The notes under the pieces were generated by a model, which was not told the DNA's origin, searched no databases, and worked only from the letters and a program-made list of their open reading frames with translations. A program made the translations under genes and the position numbers. A DNA stretch of 64,000 bases from Alteromonas abrolhosensis (GTDB lineage Bacteria > Pseudomonadota > Gammaproteobacteria > Enterobacterales > Alteromonadaceae), in contig NZ_MEJH01000003.1 of assembly GCF_001953635.1 (NCBI RefSeq), positions 1,081,287-1,145,286 on the forward strand. The letters run 5' to 3'. This document shows positions 9,595-20,286 of the stretch, piece after piece (within the stretch, counting starts at the first letter, position 1; each line of letters opens with the position of its first letter).

Positions 9595-9690
9595 AAGCCC
9601 TCCTTGGACTAATATGAAAACAAACTTTGGGTAAGCGACGGGAAAACGTGTGTCGCTGGAGTATCGTCATTATGGATATAAGACCATATA

Positions 9691-9725
9691 AAACAAAAAA
9701 GGTGCAAACGCAGCGTTTACACCTT
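9691..9725 (-). terminator. Rho-independent terminator of gapA
   Basis: An 11-bp inverted repeat with one mismatch (9701-9723) is followed on the minus strand by a U-rich tract. It lies just after the gapA stop codon. Confidence 0.8.
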
Positions 9726-9781
9726 GAGATTAACTCAACTTTAGCGTGAATAGTTTAACTATTTTTGCCTGATAGGGTTAA

Positions 9782-10789
<1,008 letters not shown>

Positions 10790-10865
10790 TTATTTAAATA
10801 AAATGAAAATAAATTACGTAAAGTATGGATCAAAATGCCATAATTAGCAAAATAAAAAGCCAAAG

Positions 10866-10880
10866 TGTTGCAAAATTACG
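10866..10880. promoter_or_regulatory. Possible HexR-like site between gapA and malQ
   Basis: TGTTGCAAAATTACG keeps 12 of 15 positions of the HexR palindrome. It lies 88 bases before gapA. HexR control of gapA is known in related gammaproteobacteria, but this copy is degenerate. Confidence 0.35.
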
Positions 10881-11013
10881 AATAAGTGCTATTGCAATCG
10901 TATTCAGATATCGCCAAGCCCTTGTTTCTAGAATAATGTTAAAAATTTGTTTGTAGACGCACTTTGCTTATTTTGGCTTTGCGTCTTTCACCGAATAACA
11001 GGAATGACACACC

Positions 11014-13212
11014 ATGACACAACAACTTCTGCAACAACTGGTTGAAATGCGGGGAATAGAAACCCAATACGTCGACGCATGGGGAAAGCCAGCAACCATC
11101 GCAGAATCAAGTAAAGCAAAACTGCTTAACACACTTGGCTATGACACCAGTAGTGACGAAAAAATTCAGTCACAAATTACACAAGATATTAAGTCGGTAT
11201 GGTTGTCGCCATTAAATCCTGTTCAAGTGGTGCGTAACACTCAAGAAATTAACGTAGCGGTTCGTTTGCCTATTGAATTGGTGAACGATGACCACGTGCT
11301 TACCATCACTTGTGAAAATGGTGATGTTCTTACTCATCAATTTACGCCAGTTGACCAAGAAATGACAACTATGGCGCATATCGATGATGTGGAGTTCCAT
11401 GAATATGTTGTGACGCTGCCTTTGGATTTGCCCCTTGGGTATCACGACGTTGCCTTAAGTGCAGATAACGATGAGTTTGCGCGTTCTCGTTTAATTGTGG
11501 CACCTGAAGCCTGCTACACGCCAAACGAGATTAAAGAAGGGAAAAAGATTTGGGGTTTAAGCGTTCAACTTTACTGTGTACGCAGTGAAAAGAACTGGGG
11601 AATTGGTGACTTTTCTGATTTAGCTCTGCTTATTGAAAAAGCCGCTGGTGTTGGCGCAGACTTTATCGGGCTTAATCCTATTCACGCGCTTTACCCTGCA
11701 AACCCTAATGCGTGCTCGCCTTATGGACCAAGCTCGCGTCGTTGGCTTAATTATTTGTATATCGATGTGACTGCCATTGACGGTTACGACGACGCATCAG
11801 TACAAGCCGTAGTTAATAGTGATGAATTTAAAGCTACACTTGACCATGCGCGTAATGTCGAACATGTAGACTATGAAGCGGTAGCTCATTTGAAGTTGGC
11901 TGCGCTTAAAGCAGTATTTGATGTTTACGATGCCAAATACCTTCGTAAAAGCACAAAGCAGAATAAAGCGTTTAAAGCCTTCGTAGAAGCGGGCGGTGAA
12001 AGCTTAGATATGTTAGCGGTGTACGATGCATTGCAATCGCACTTGAAAGCTGAAGGCAAAGACAGCTGGGGCTGGCCGGTATTTCCACAAGAATACAAAG
12101 ATTATCACAACCCTGCTGTAGCTAAGTTTAAGAGCGCTAACGAGCAAGATGTCAAATTCTACCTTTTCCTTCAGTGGATTGCTGCACAGCAGCTTGAACT
12201 TGCAAGTAGTAAAGCTACAGATGCGGGTATGACTATTGGGCTTTATCGCGACTTGGCGGTAGGGGTGAGCGAAGGCAGTGCGGAAATTTGGGGTAACAAA
12301 GACCTATATTGCACAGGCGCAAGCGTAGGTGCTCCACCGGATATCTTAGGCCCACTAGGCCAGAACTGGGGGTTGCCGCCTATGGACCCTCGTAAGCTGT
12401 ATGAACAGGGTTATCAACCTATTATTGACTTGTTTGCGTCTAACATGGCGTCGTCTGGTTCACTGCGCATCGATCACGTTATGGCGTTGCTGCGTTTATG
12501 GTGGGTAGTGAAAGGTGATAATGCTAAAGATGGTGGTTACGTTTATTACCCAGTAGATGATTTGCTTGGTATTTTAGCGCTAGAAAGTCACCGTAATCAA
12601 AGCCTGGTTATTGGTGAAGACTTGGGTACTGTACCAGAAGAAATTCGCAGTAAGCTTGCCGATAATGGCGTGTACTCATACCGCGTATTTTTCTTCGAAC
12701 AAGCCGAAGACGGTGGTTTCTTCTCACCTAGCCATTATCCTGTTCAGTCTATGTCAACATTGACTACTCACGATATGCCGACGCTAATTGGTTACTGGCA
12801 CTGTCTAGATTTAGAGTTAGGCAAAGAGATAGGGCTATATCCAACAGAAGAAATTCTACAAACGCTTTATGCGGATCGTCACGAAAACAAACAGGCGATT
12901 TTAGATACTTTGCACGGCCACGGCTCAATTGGCGACAACGTGGGTCACGATGTGAACTACACAGGCATGAACCGCGAACTGAATAACGGTATGCAGGTAC
13001 ACATGGCTGGTGGTTCAAGTGCTCTGTTAAGCCTTCAGTTAGAAGATTGGTTAGAAATGGATAAGCCGGTAAATATTCCGGGCACATTTGACGAGTATCC
13101 GAACTGGCGAAGAAAACTCACCGAGAATATCGAGTCGATGTTCGATAGACATGATATAAATGAGTTAGCGTCTAAACTTACTCATGCCAGAAAGCAAGCA
13201 AGTCAGGGTTAA
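11014..13212 (+). CDS. malQ: 4-alpha-glucanotransferase (amylomaltase)
   Basis: Transfers maltodextrin segments between glucans, releasing glucose. The 732-residue GH77 protein has LRIDHVMALLRLWWV (nucleophile Asp, near residue 489), VIGEDLGTVP (acid/base Glu) and LTTHDMPTLIGYW (third carboxylate). The N-terminal extension of about 170 residues before the catalytic barrel is usual for MalQ of this type. It heads a glycogen/maltodextrin group with glgB and glgX, and CAGGAA precedes the ATG. Confidence 0.95.
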   Translation: MTQQLLQQLVEMRGIETQYVDAWGKPATIAESSKAKLLNTLGYDTSSDEKIQSQITQDIKSVWLSPLNPVQVVRNTQEINVAVRLPIELVNDDHVLTITCENGDVLTHQFTPVDQEMTTMAHIDDVEFHEYVVTLPLDLPLGYHDVALSADNDEFARSRLIVAPEACYTPNEIKEGKKIWGLSVQLYCVRSEKNWGIGDFSDLALLIEKAAGVGADFIGLNPIHALYPANPNACSPYGPSSRRWLNYLYIDVTAIDGYDDASVQAVVNSDEFKATLDHARNVEHVDYEAVAHLKLAALKAVFDVYDAKYLRKSTKQNKAFKAFVEAGGESLDMLAVYDALQSHLKAEGKDSWGWPVFPQEYKDYHNPAVAKFKSANEQDVKFYLFLQWIAAQQLELASSKATDAGMTIGLYRDLAVGVSEGSAEIWGNKDLYCTGASVGAPPDILGPLGQNWGLPPMDPRKLYEQGYQPIIDLFASNMASSGSLRIDHVMALLRLWWVVKGDNAKDGGYVYYPVDDLLGILALESHRNQSLVIGEDLGTVPEEIRSKLADNGVYSYRVFFFEQAEDGGFFSPSHYPVQSMSTLTTHDMPTLIGYWHCLDLELGKEIGLYPTEEILQTLYADRHENKQAILDTLHGHGSIGDNVGHDVNYTGMNRELNNGMQVHMAGGSSALLSLQLEDWLEMDKPVNIPGTFDEYPNWRRKLTENIESMFDRHDINELASKLTHARKQASQG

Positions 13213-13334
13213 TTGCCATTATCAAAGAAATGATAATAGGCGGTTGCCTGGGTAACTTAAACGAGTAAGATAAAGTACCAAGACGGTACTTGATAGAGCT
13301 TAAGTGTGAACAACGCATTTAAGCTCTCAATTCA

Positions 13335-13356
13335 ACCCGCTGCCATGCGGGTTTTT
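13335..13356 (+). terminator. Short hairpin with T-run between malQ and glgB
   Basis: ACCCGC and GCGGGT form a 6-bp stem with a six-base loop, followed by TTTTT. It lies just ahead of the glgB ribosome-binding site, so it may attenuate read-through from malQ rather than stop it fully. Confidence 0.5.
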
Positions 13357-13370
13357 ACTAGGAGTAGCGA

Positions 13371-15554
13371 ATGCAATTAGCGCAGCAGTTTGAACAGGTA
13401 CTATGTTCTCAGCCGTTTTCCCATTTAGGTTTAGTTACCAATAAACAAAGGTCGATACTTCGCGTGTGGCGCCCTGATGCCAGTGAAATAACGATTAAAT
13501 GGGAGAGTGCAGCGCTAAAAAATTTAACCGTTACCTCCAAAAATGGTCTTTTCGAAACGCCATTGCCTAAAAACTATCAGGGCGAAATTTATCGCGTTGC
13601 CGTTAAAGGGGGCAACGACGATAAAGGTGCAATTGACCCTTATCAATTCACAGAGCAGGCCTACCACGCTGTTCATTATATTGATAGCAAGCCAGAAAAT
13701 TTGTATCAGCAGGCAGGTGCTCAACTATTAACACTTACCTCTTCCCAAGGTGAATCGGTAAACGGTGTGAGATTTTGTGTTTTCGCGCCTAATGCAAGTA
13801 CAGTCTCGCTCATTGGCGATTTCAATCAGTGGGATGGGCGTATGCATCCCATGGAAAAAACTTCCATGGGTTACTGGGTACTGTTTGTACCAGAATTAGG
13901 CGAAGGTGAGCGCTACAAGTATCACATTAAAGATGCACACGGTCACGACTTACCACACAAGGCTGACCCGCTGGGCTTCAGTGCCGAGCAGTATCCTTCT
14001 CATGCATCTAAAATTTACAACCACAATAACTATGAGTGGAATGATAGTGCATGGATGGAAAAGCGAAAGGGTAACAAATACAACAGCCCAATGAGCATTT
14101 ATGAAGTGCACCTTGGCTCTTGGAAGCGCCCAGGCATTGAAACTGATGCGCGCTATCTTACTTATAAAGCGCTGGCCGATGACTTAATAAGCTACGTCAG
14201 CGAAATGGGTTACACTCACGTTGAATTGCTGCCTATTTCCGAGTTTCCTTTCGACGGTTCATGGGGCTATCAGCCCGTGGGAATGTTCGCACCAACCAGC
14301 AGATTTGGAAACCCAGATGAATTTAAATACTTTGTTGATAAAGCTCACCAAGCCGGTATAGGCGTAATTATCGACTGGGTACCTGCGCATTTCCCTGAAG
14401 ATGGACATGGGCTAGCTAGGTTTGATGGTTCATGTGTTTATGAATATGAAGACCCGAGAAAGGGCTGGCATCCGGACTGGAATTCTTGCATTTACGATTT
14501 CGGCAAAGACACGGTTCGTCAGTTTTTAGTCGCGAACGCATTGTTTTGGCTAGACAAATTTCACGTTGACGGACTGCGCGTTGACGCTGTGGCGTCCATG
14601 CTTTATCTCGATTACTCACGTAATGACGGCGAGTGGATCCCGAATGTGGATGGGGGTAACGAAAATTACGAAGCCATTAGTTTACTTAAATGGATGAATG
14701 AGGAAGTGTACAAGCACTACCCAGACGCCATGACTATTGCCGAAGAATCAACGTCATTTCCCAAGGTTTCTCGTCCAGTTTTTGACGGCGGCTTGGGGTT
14801 CGGCTTTAAGTGGAATATGGGGTGGATGCACGACTCATTGCATTACATTGCTAAAGACCCGGCATACCGCAATTACCACCATGGCGATATTACCTTCAGC
14901 ATGGTCTATGCGTTTGACGAAAACTTCGTGCTGCCTATTTCACACGATGAAGTAGTACATGGAAAAGGCAGTATGTTGCACAAGATGCCTGGCGATGAGT
15001 GGCAGCAGGCAGCTAACCTACGTTGCTACGCGGGTTTTATGTACGGTCACCCTGGCAAAAAACTCAACTTCATGGGAAATGAGCTTGCGCAAGCCCGTGA
15101 ATGGAACCACGACAGCAGTTTAGACTGGCATTTGCTGGACTACGACAAGCATAAAGGCGTTCAAGCCCTGTACAAGGCGCTGAACCAACTTTATACGACG
15201 ACGCCAGCATTGTATGAACAAGATCACGAGCCTGGCGGTTTTGCTTGGTTAGATCACAACAATGCCGACCAAAGTGTGGTGTCGTTTATAAGAATGTCGA
15301 AAGACGCTAAACAAAAAGTGTACGTAGTATCTAATTTTACACCTGTACCACGCAAACATTTTAGAATAGGCGTAGATGATGCATGCACGCTAACGTTAGC
15401 ACTTAATACAGATGACGGTGCTTATTGGGGTAGCAATTATGAGGTAGTGTCTACTGTAAAGACGCAGAAAATGCCTTGGAATGAGCGTGCGCATTCGGCG
15501 GAGATTACCTTACCGCCGCTCGCTACGGTATTTTATGTTACCAATGTGGATTAG
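13371..15554 (+). CDS. glgB: 1,4-alpha-glucan branching enzyme
   Basis: Introduces alpha-1,6 branches into glycogen. The 727-residue GH13 protein has an N-terminal carbohydrate-binding module (with FAPNASTVSLIGDFNQWDG near residue 135), the catalytic barrel with GLRVDAVASMLYLDYSR (nucleophile Asp), IAEESTSFPKVSRPV (acid/base Glu) and PISHDEVVHGKGSM, and a C-terminal beta domain. Length matches the family. The ATG has a good AGGAG. It is followed by glgX after 46 bases. No glgA or glgC is present in the window, so the synthase genes must be elsewhere. Confidence 0.96.
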   Translation: MQLAQQFEQVLCSQPFSHLGLVTNKQRSILRVWRPDASEITIKWESAALKNLTVTSKNGLFETPLPKNYQGEIYRVAVKGGNDDKGAIDPYQFTEQAYHAVHYIDSKPENLYQQAGAQLLTLTSSQGESVNGVRFCVFAPNASTVSLIGDFNQWDGRMHPMEKTSMGYWVLFVPELGEGERYKYHIKDAHGHDLPHKADPLGFSAEQYPSHASKIYNHNNYEWNDSAWMEKRKGNKYNSPMSIYEVHLGSWKRPGIETDARYLTYKALADDLISYVSEMGYTHVELLPISEFPFDGSWGYQPVGMFAPTSRFGNPDEFKYFVDKAHQAGIGVIIDWVPAHFPEDGHGLARFDGSCVYEYEDPRKGWHPDWNSCIYDFGKDTVRQFLVANALFWLDKFHVDGLRVDAVASMLYLDYSRNDGEWIPNVDGGNENYEAISLLKWMNEEVYKHYPDAMTIAEESTSFPKVSRPVFDGGLGFGFKWNMGWMHDSLHYIAKDPAYRNYHHGDITFSMVYAFDENFVLPISHDEVVHGKGSMLHKMPGDEWQQAANLRCYAGFMYGHPGKKLNFMGNELAQAREWNHDSSLDWHLLDYDKHKGVQALYKALNQLYTTTPALYEQDHEPGGFAWLDHNNADQSVVSFIRMSKDAKQKVYVVSNFTPVPRKHFRIGVDDACTLTLALNTDDGAYWGSNYEVVSTVKTQKMPWNERAHSAEITLPPLATVFYVTNVD

Positions 15555-15600
15555 TTGCCTAGAAATACAGGCTCTGGCGAACAGATAGATTGAGAACGTA

Positions 15601-17688
15601 GTGAACGAGATTCGAGACACCGCACTAATTGTAGAAAGTGGAATGGGTAAAGCCCAGCCACTTGGCGCAACGCTTACACAAGACGGATGTAATTTTGCCG
15701 TGTACGCACCCGATGCAAAGGCGGTTGTGTTGTGTTTTTTCAATAGTGACACGGAAGAGGCTATTAGCGAGCATATTTTACCTGAGAAAACCGGTGATGT
15801 TTGGCATGGTCACTTCGCTGGTGTCAGTGCAGGTCAATACTACGGTTATCGCGTAGAACGCACAGAAGGTGGCTTACATGCGGTGCCTACCGACAAATTG
15901 CTTATCGACCCCTATGCTAAGAAAATCAGTCGCGCAATAAAGTGGGACGCTAGGCAATACAAGCACGATTCACAATTTATGATCCCCAAGTGTATAGTTA
16001 TCGACAATAGTGACTATGCCACCAGCCATGTCAGCGCTCCCGTTATCCCAAAGCATAAACGGGTGATATATGAAGCGCATATTAAAGGGCTCACAAAGCT
16101 TCACCCTGATGTTCCTAAAGAGCACAGAGGTAAATTTATAGGTGCTGCGCATCCAAGTGTTATCAAGCACCTAAAAACGTTGGGCGTGACTACGGTGCAA
16201 TTTATGCCAATGTGTTCGTTCATGCCTGAACCCTTTATCACTGAGAAAGGCCTGACTAATTATTGGGGATATAACCCGGTTAACTTTTTTGCACCAGAGC
16301 CTCGCTACGGTGTATTAGATGCTCTCGCCGAATTGAAGTCTATGGTTGACGCTTATCACACTGCCGGACTAGAGGTAATTGTTGATGTAGTATTTAACCA
16401 TACCGCAGAAGCCGGTGTTGGCGGCCCCATTCTGTCTTACAAGGGGTTCTGCCCCTATCAAGCGTATCTGCTTGAACAAACAAAGAATGGAGAGCTGGTT
16501 TATTCCAACCACTCTGGCTGTGGTAACACAGTTAATACGGCACAACCATTTATGATGGGACTCATTTTAGATGCTATGCGTCATTGGGTATCTGTTATTG
16601 GCGTTGACGGTTTCCGCTTCGACTTAGCAGTATGTTTGGGCAGAGAGCCGCAAGAATTCAACAAAAAATCAGGGTTATTACGAGCTATAAGTAGCGATCC
16701 TGTTTTGAAAGGGAAGGTGTTGCTAGCTGAACCATGGGATATTGGTCCCGGCGGCTATCAAGTTGGAAACTTCCCATCACCCTGGTTAGAAGTGAACGAT
16801 AAATATCGCGACACCGTGCGCGCCTTTTGGCGGGGCGATGACGGGGTAACAGCTGACTTCGCTACACGCTTGATGGGCTCACGAGATATCTTCCACAAAG
16901 GTCATCGACATATAAGTACATCGGTAAATAACGTGACATATCACGACGGATTTACGCTGCATGACATAGTTACTTACGCCGAACGCCATAATCTCGATAA
17001 CTTAGAAGAAAATCGCGACGGTCATGGACATAACCTTTCTGCCAATTATGGCGTAGAGGGGGAAACGAATGACGAGCAGATTCTTGCTACTCGTGAACGC
17101 CAAAAGCGCAATCTTTTCGCAACCCTGATTTTCTCCCAAGGTACACCGCATATTCTGGGGGGCGATGAACTTAGTCGTACTCAAAAAGGCAATAACAATG
17201 CCTACTGTCAGGATAATCCAATTAGCTGGATGAATTGGGAATTAAACAAGCGCAAGCAAGATTTCCTGAGCTTCTGCCAGTACGTTATTCGTCTGCGTCA
17301 GTCATCATCACTGCTCAGCGAATTGAAGCTACATGATGATACTTTTACGCTGTCGCGGAACGTGAAAGAGATAAACTGGTATAAGCCTGACGGTTCTGAC
17401 AAGGCGTCGGAAGACTGGAATGCTCACCATAACAAAGCGTTTGGTGTAGAAATAAAAGGTTGTGTAGTGGGCGATCAAAAGCCTGAGCATTGGTTCTTAT
17501 GTGTAAACGCAAGCGAAAGTGACGTGCGGTTTCATTTGCCGTCTGTCATACCTAAAGGGGGATGGACTATGCATCTTGACACACGCTACAGTTCCCTCGA
17601 AGAACAACCGTCGATTTGTATTCAAAAAGTGTTTTTACAGGCCAGCAGATCGCTTACCTTGTTTAGCTTCTCTCAGTTTTCGGGATAG
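15601..17688 (+). CDS. glgX: Glycogen debranching enzyme
   Basis: Hydrolyses alpha-1,6 linkages of glycogen limit dextrins (GH13, isoamylase type). The 695-residue protein has an N-terminal CBM48-like domain (residues about 18-110), GFRFDLAVCLGR (nucleophile Asp), LLAEPWDIGPGGYQVG (acid/base Glu) and VTYHDGFTLHDIV (third Asp). The most likely start is GTG at 15601, since the N-terminal residues before PLGATL resemble other GlgX proteins. An ATG 42 bases later is the alternative. It is probably transcribed with glgB. Confidence 0.94.
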   Translation: MNEIRDTALIVESGMGKAQPLGATLTQDGCNFAVYAPDAKAVVLCFFNSDTEEAISEHILPEKTGDVWHGHFAGVSAGQYYGYRVERTEGGLHAVPTDKLLIDPYAKKISRAIKWDARQYKHDSQFMIPKCIVIDNSDYATSHVSAPVIPKHKRVIYEAHIKGLTKLHPDVPKEHRGKFIGAAHPSVIKHLKTLGVTTVQFMPMCSFMPEPFITEKGLTNYWGYNPVNFFAPEPRYGVLDALAELKSMVDAYHTAGLEVIVDVVFNHTAEAGVGGPILSYKGFCPYQAYLLEQTKNGELVYSNHSGCGNTVNTAQPFMMGLILDAMRHWVSVIGVDGFRFDLAVCLGREPQEFNKKSGLLRAISSDPVLKGKVLLAEPWDIGPGGYQVGNFPSPWLEVNDKYRDTVRAFWRGDDGVTADFATRLMGSRDIFHKGHRHISTSVNNVTYHDGFTLHDIVTYAERHNLDNLEENRDGHGHNLSANYGVEGETNDEQILATRERQKRNLFATLIFSQGTPHILGGDELSRTQKGNNNAYCQDNPISWMNWELNKRKQDFLSFCQYVIRLRQSSSLLSELKLHDDTFTLSRNVKEINWYKPDGSDKASEDWNAHHNKAFGVEIKGCVVGDQKPEHWFLCVNASESDVRFHLPSVIPKGGWTMHLDTRYSSLEEQPSICIQKVFLQASRSLTLFSFSQFSG

Positions 17689-17710
17689 CCACGTGGCGTC
17701 CACGTGGGCT
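17687..17710. repeat. CCACGTGG double palindrome after glgX
   Basis: Two copies of the palindrome CCACGTGG (17689-17696 and 17700-17707) are separated by three bases, so the region can fold as one long hairpin overlapping the glgX stop. No T-run follows, so it is not a standard terminator. Confidence 0.55.
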
Positions 17711-18000
17711 GGTGTTTAATACGATCTAGTGTGTAAGAAAATTTGTTCATCGAAAAAGGGAAAGCGGAGCTAGTTACCAACAGGTGAGTAAGTAGGGCAG
17801 AGAGGTGAGAAACAAAGTCTTTACCTTTGTGTGAATTTTGTACAGGGCAGCTGCCCGTGCGCTCAATACACATAATAAGCGTAGTAAAATATCGGTCATA
17901 ATACGCTGTCGAACCCGTTAATGTTTACCGCTGGTGACAATTACACCAGTGCGCACTAAATTGTTAGCTTAGACTGTTCTTTATTCTTTCAGGTGGTATC
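17711..18000. other. Intergenic region glgX-gnd
   Basis: No convincing gene. A spaced inverted repeat CTGGTG-N7-CACCAG at 17931-17949 may be an operator for gnd. CGTAGTAAAATATCG at 17880-17894 keeps the left half of a HexR site but not the right half. An AGGTGG ribosome-binding site precedes the gnd start. Confidence 0.4.
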
Positions 18001-19587
18001 ATGCGCAGCCATCTGAAATGTGAGGGTGTTCCTATGCAAAAGAAAGGTGGTAATTCGCACGAAGACAAGTCGTGTGATATTGGTTTTATCGGTTTAGGGG
18101 TGATGGGTAGTAACCTTACCATGAACCTAGTGGACCATGGCTATCGTGTAGCGTGTTTCGATTTAGACCAAAATAAAGTTGAGTCTATTCTTGCCAAAGA
18201 CGCAAGCGAAAGAGCCGAAAATACTGAGCCTCGTGTCGAAGGTTGCAGTTCTTACACCGAGCTTTTAAGCAAGTTAAAAGCCCCGCATCTTATTATCATC
18301 TCTGTGCCTGCTGGCGATCCCGTTGACCACGTTTGTAATCACCTTATCGATGCAGGTATTCACGCTGACGACATCGTGGTTGATACTGGTAACAGCCTGT
18401 GGACAGACTCTGTAGCGCGTGAAGAGCAGTACAAAGGCAAGTTCATCTTCTTCTCTACCGCAGTGTCAGGTGGTGAAGTAGGCGCTCGTTTCGGGCCATC
18501 TTTGATGCCATCTGGTAACCCTTATGCGTGGACTCGCATTGAGCCTGTTCTTAAGGCTATTGCTGCAAAGGTTGACCCAGAAACAGGCAAACCATTAGAG
18601 AGCCATACCCCAGGCCAGCCAGTGTTAGAGGGCGAACCATGCGCGACCTATATTGGTCCTGTGGGGGCAGGGCACTACGTAAAAATGGTGCACAATGGCA
18701 TCGAATACGCAGACATGCAGCTTATCTGTGAAACTTACCACGTTATGCGCCAAGCCTTACATATGGCACCTGCAGAAATTGCAGAGGTATTTCGTAACTG
18801 GAATGAAGGCAAGCTGAATAGCTATTTGATGGAAATCAGCGCCGAGGTCCTTGAGCAAATGGATCCCGAAACACATCAACCGCTTGTTGATGTTATCCTA
18901 GACAGAGCCGGTCAAAAGGGAACAGGCCTTTGGACCGCAGTCAGTGCATTGCAAGTTGGTAGCCCAGCACAGACCATCACTTCTGCGGTATTCGCACGTA
19001 GTATTTCTAGCCTGAAAGACGAGCGTGTGGCGGCAAGTAAAGTACTTACAGGTCCTGCTGCACCAACCTTTAGTGATGACGAGAAAATGTCTATCATCAA
19101 CAAGCTAGAGCAAGCACTTTATTGTTCTAAGATCTGTGCATATGCACAAGGTTTCCAGCTAATGGCGATGGCGGGAAAAGAGCACGGATGGACGTTAGAG
19201 TTTGGCGAGATAGCTAAAATATGGCGTGCAGGCTGTATTATTCGTGCCGTATTTTTGCAGTCTATTTCCAAGGCGTATGAAAACAATGAAGACTTAGCTA
19301 ACCTGCTAATGGATCCATTCTTTTCTGAGCAAATTACTCAGTATCAAGCTGACTGGCGTGAATCAATTGCACAGGCAACGCTTGCTGGTGTACCTTGCCC
19401 TGCAATGATGTCAGCGCTCAGCTACTACGATTCTTATCGCACAGCTGTGCTACCTGCTAACTTATTGCAAGGTCAGCGCGATTACTTTGGTGCTCATACC
19501 TACCAGCGCGTAGACAAGCCAGCAGGTAAGAAGTATCACATCGAGTGGAGTGATCCTGCGCGACCACAAACCGCTATCAAGAAATAG
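18001..19587 (+). CDS. gnd: 6-phosphogluconate dehydrogenase, decarboxylating
   Basis: Oxidatively decarboxylates 6-phosphogluconate to ribulose-5-phosphate with NADP+. The protein has the Rossmann motif GFIGLGVMGSNL, the TAVSGGEVGARFGPSLMPSG substrate segment, the catalytic lysine in YVKMVHNGIEY, and the C-terminal YYDSYRTAVLPANLLQGQRD with RDYFGAHTYQRVDKPAG. At 528 residues it is about 60 longer than the enterobacterial enzyme. The excess is an N-terminal tail of about 25 residues and an insert of about 18 residues (KVDPETGKPLESHTPG region) just before the EPCATYIGPVGAGH strand. The start at 18001 has AGGTGG ahead of it; an ATG at 18034 with GAGGG is a good alternative. It sits outside the zwf operon. 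Confidence 0.94.
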   Translation: MRSHLKCEGVPMQKKGGNSHEDKSCDIGFIGLGVMGSNLTMNLVDHGYRVACFDLDQNKVESILAKDASERAENTEPRVEGCSSYTELLSKLKAPHLIIISVPAGDPVDHVCNHLIDAGIHADDIVVDTGNSLWTDSVAREEQYKGKFIFFSTAVSGGEVGARFGPSLMPSGNPYAWTRIEPVLKAIAAKVDPETGKPLESHTPGQPVLEGEPCATYIGPVGAGHYVKMVHNGIEYADMQLICETYHVMRQALHMAPAEIAEVFRNWNEGKLNSYLMEISAEVLEQMDPETHQPLVDVILDRAGQKGTGLWTAVSALQVGSPAQTITSAVFARSISSLKDERVAASKVLTGPAAPTFSDDEKMSIINKLEQALYCSKICAYAQGFQLMAMAGKEHGWTLEFGEIAKIWRAGCIIRAVFLQSISKAYENNEDLANLLMDPFFSEQITQYQADWRESIAQATLAGVPCPAMMSALSYYDSYRTAVLPANLLQGQRDYFGAHTYQRVDKPAGKKYHIEWSDPARPQTAIKK

Positions 19588-19637
19588 TGTGAACTAATTA
19601 GTGGTACATGCGCTCACAATTGAGCGTACACTAAGAA

Positions 19638-19670
19638 AAGGTGTATTTGTTTTCAAATACACCTTTTTTG
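19638..19670 (+). terminator. Rho-independent terminator of gnd
   Basis: A 12-bp perfect stem (AAGGTGTATTTG and its complement, loop TTTT) is followed by TTTTTT. It is located between gnd and msrB. Confidence 0.9.
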
Positions 19671-19685
19671 TTTAAGAGGTAAGTT

Positions 19686-20114
19686 ATGTCGACAGATAAA
19701 AATACAAACTCATCAACTAACGAAAAAGACTGGAAAACCGAGCTTAATGACGAGGAATACTATGTATGCCGCGAAGCAGGGACTGAGCGGCCTTTCACCG
19801 GTGTATTGCTAGACGAACAGCGAGATGGTTTGTACGTGTGCAAATGCTGTGAGGCGCCACTTTTCCCATCTGATACCAAATTTGATGCCGGGTGCGGGTG
19901 GCCCTCTTTTTATAAACAGCTCGACGACGGCAACGTCGACTATAGAGAAGATTTGACCCACGGCATGCGCAGGGTAGAGATATTTTGTAAACAGTGTGGT
20001 TCGCATTTAGGTCACGTTTTTCCCGACGGCCCGGCACCAACGGGTCAGCGATACTGCGTTAATTCGTTATCAATGACGTTTATAGGTGAAGACAACGCTA
20101 AAGTTAGAGGCTAA
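19686..20114 (+). CDS. msrB: Peptide methionine-(R)-S-oxide reductase
   Basis: Repairs the R-epimer of methionine sulfoxide in proteins. The 142-residue cytosolic protein has two zinc CxxC pairs (Cys52/Cys55 and Cys101/Cys104) and the catalytic Cys124 in RYCVNSLSM. Length is as usual for MsrB. An AGAGGT ribosome-binding site precedes the ATG. It lies between its own terminators, so it is probably a single-gene unit. In enterobacteria msrB (yeaA) is near gapA and yeaD, a partly preserved order here. Confidence 0.96.
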   Translation: MSTDKNTNSSTNEKDWKTELNDEEYYVCREAGTERPFTGVLLDEQRDGLYVCKCCEAPLFPSDTKFDAGCGWPSFYKQLDDGNVDYREDLTHGMRRVEIFCKQCGSHLGHVFPDGPAPTGQRYCVNSLSMTFIGEDNAKVRG

Positions 20115-20214
20115 AGCGTTATGTGAACATTATGTCAAACCCTCAGCAGTTTAAGACTAAGGTAAACATCTGATTAAAATTTAACCTTACTGAGGCAGCT
20201 TAGTTACTTCACGG

Positions 20215-20247
20215 AAAAAAACCGCCCATAAACGGCGGTTTTTTTAA
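20215..20247. terminator. Bidirectional terminator between msrB and the DUF2989 lipoprotein
   Basis: A stem ACCGCC/GGCGGT with a seven-base loop has an A-run on the left and a T-run on the right. It can terminate both convergent genes. Confidence 0.85.
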
Positions 20248-20286
20248 TTATTTACCAATGAAATTGTGTAATTGAGTTTCAAAAAA

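Noticed and set aside
17880..17894. HexR-like half site before gnd
   Set aside because: CGTAGTAAAATATCG keeps the left half but loses the right half of the palindrome.
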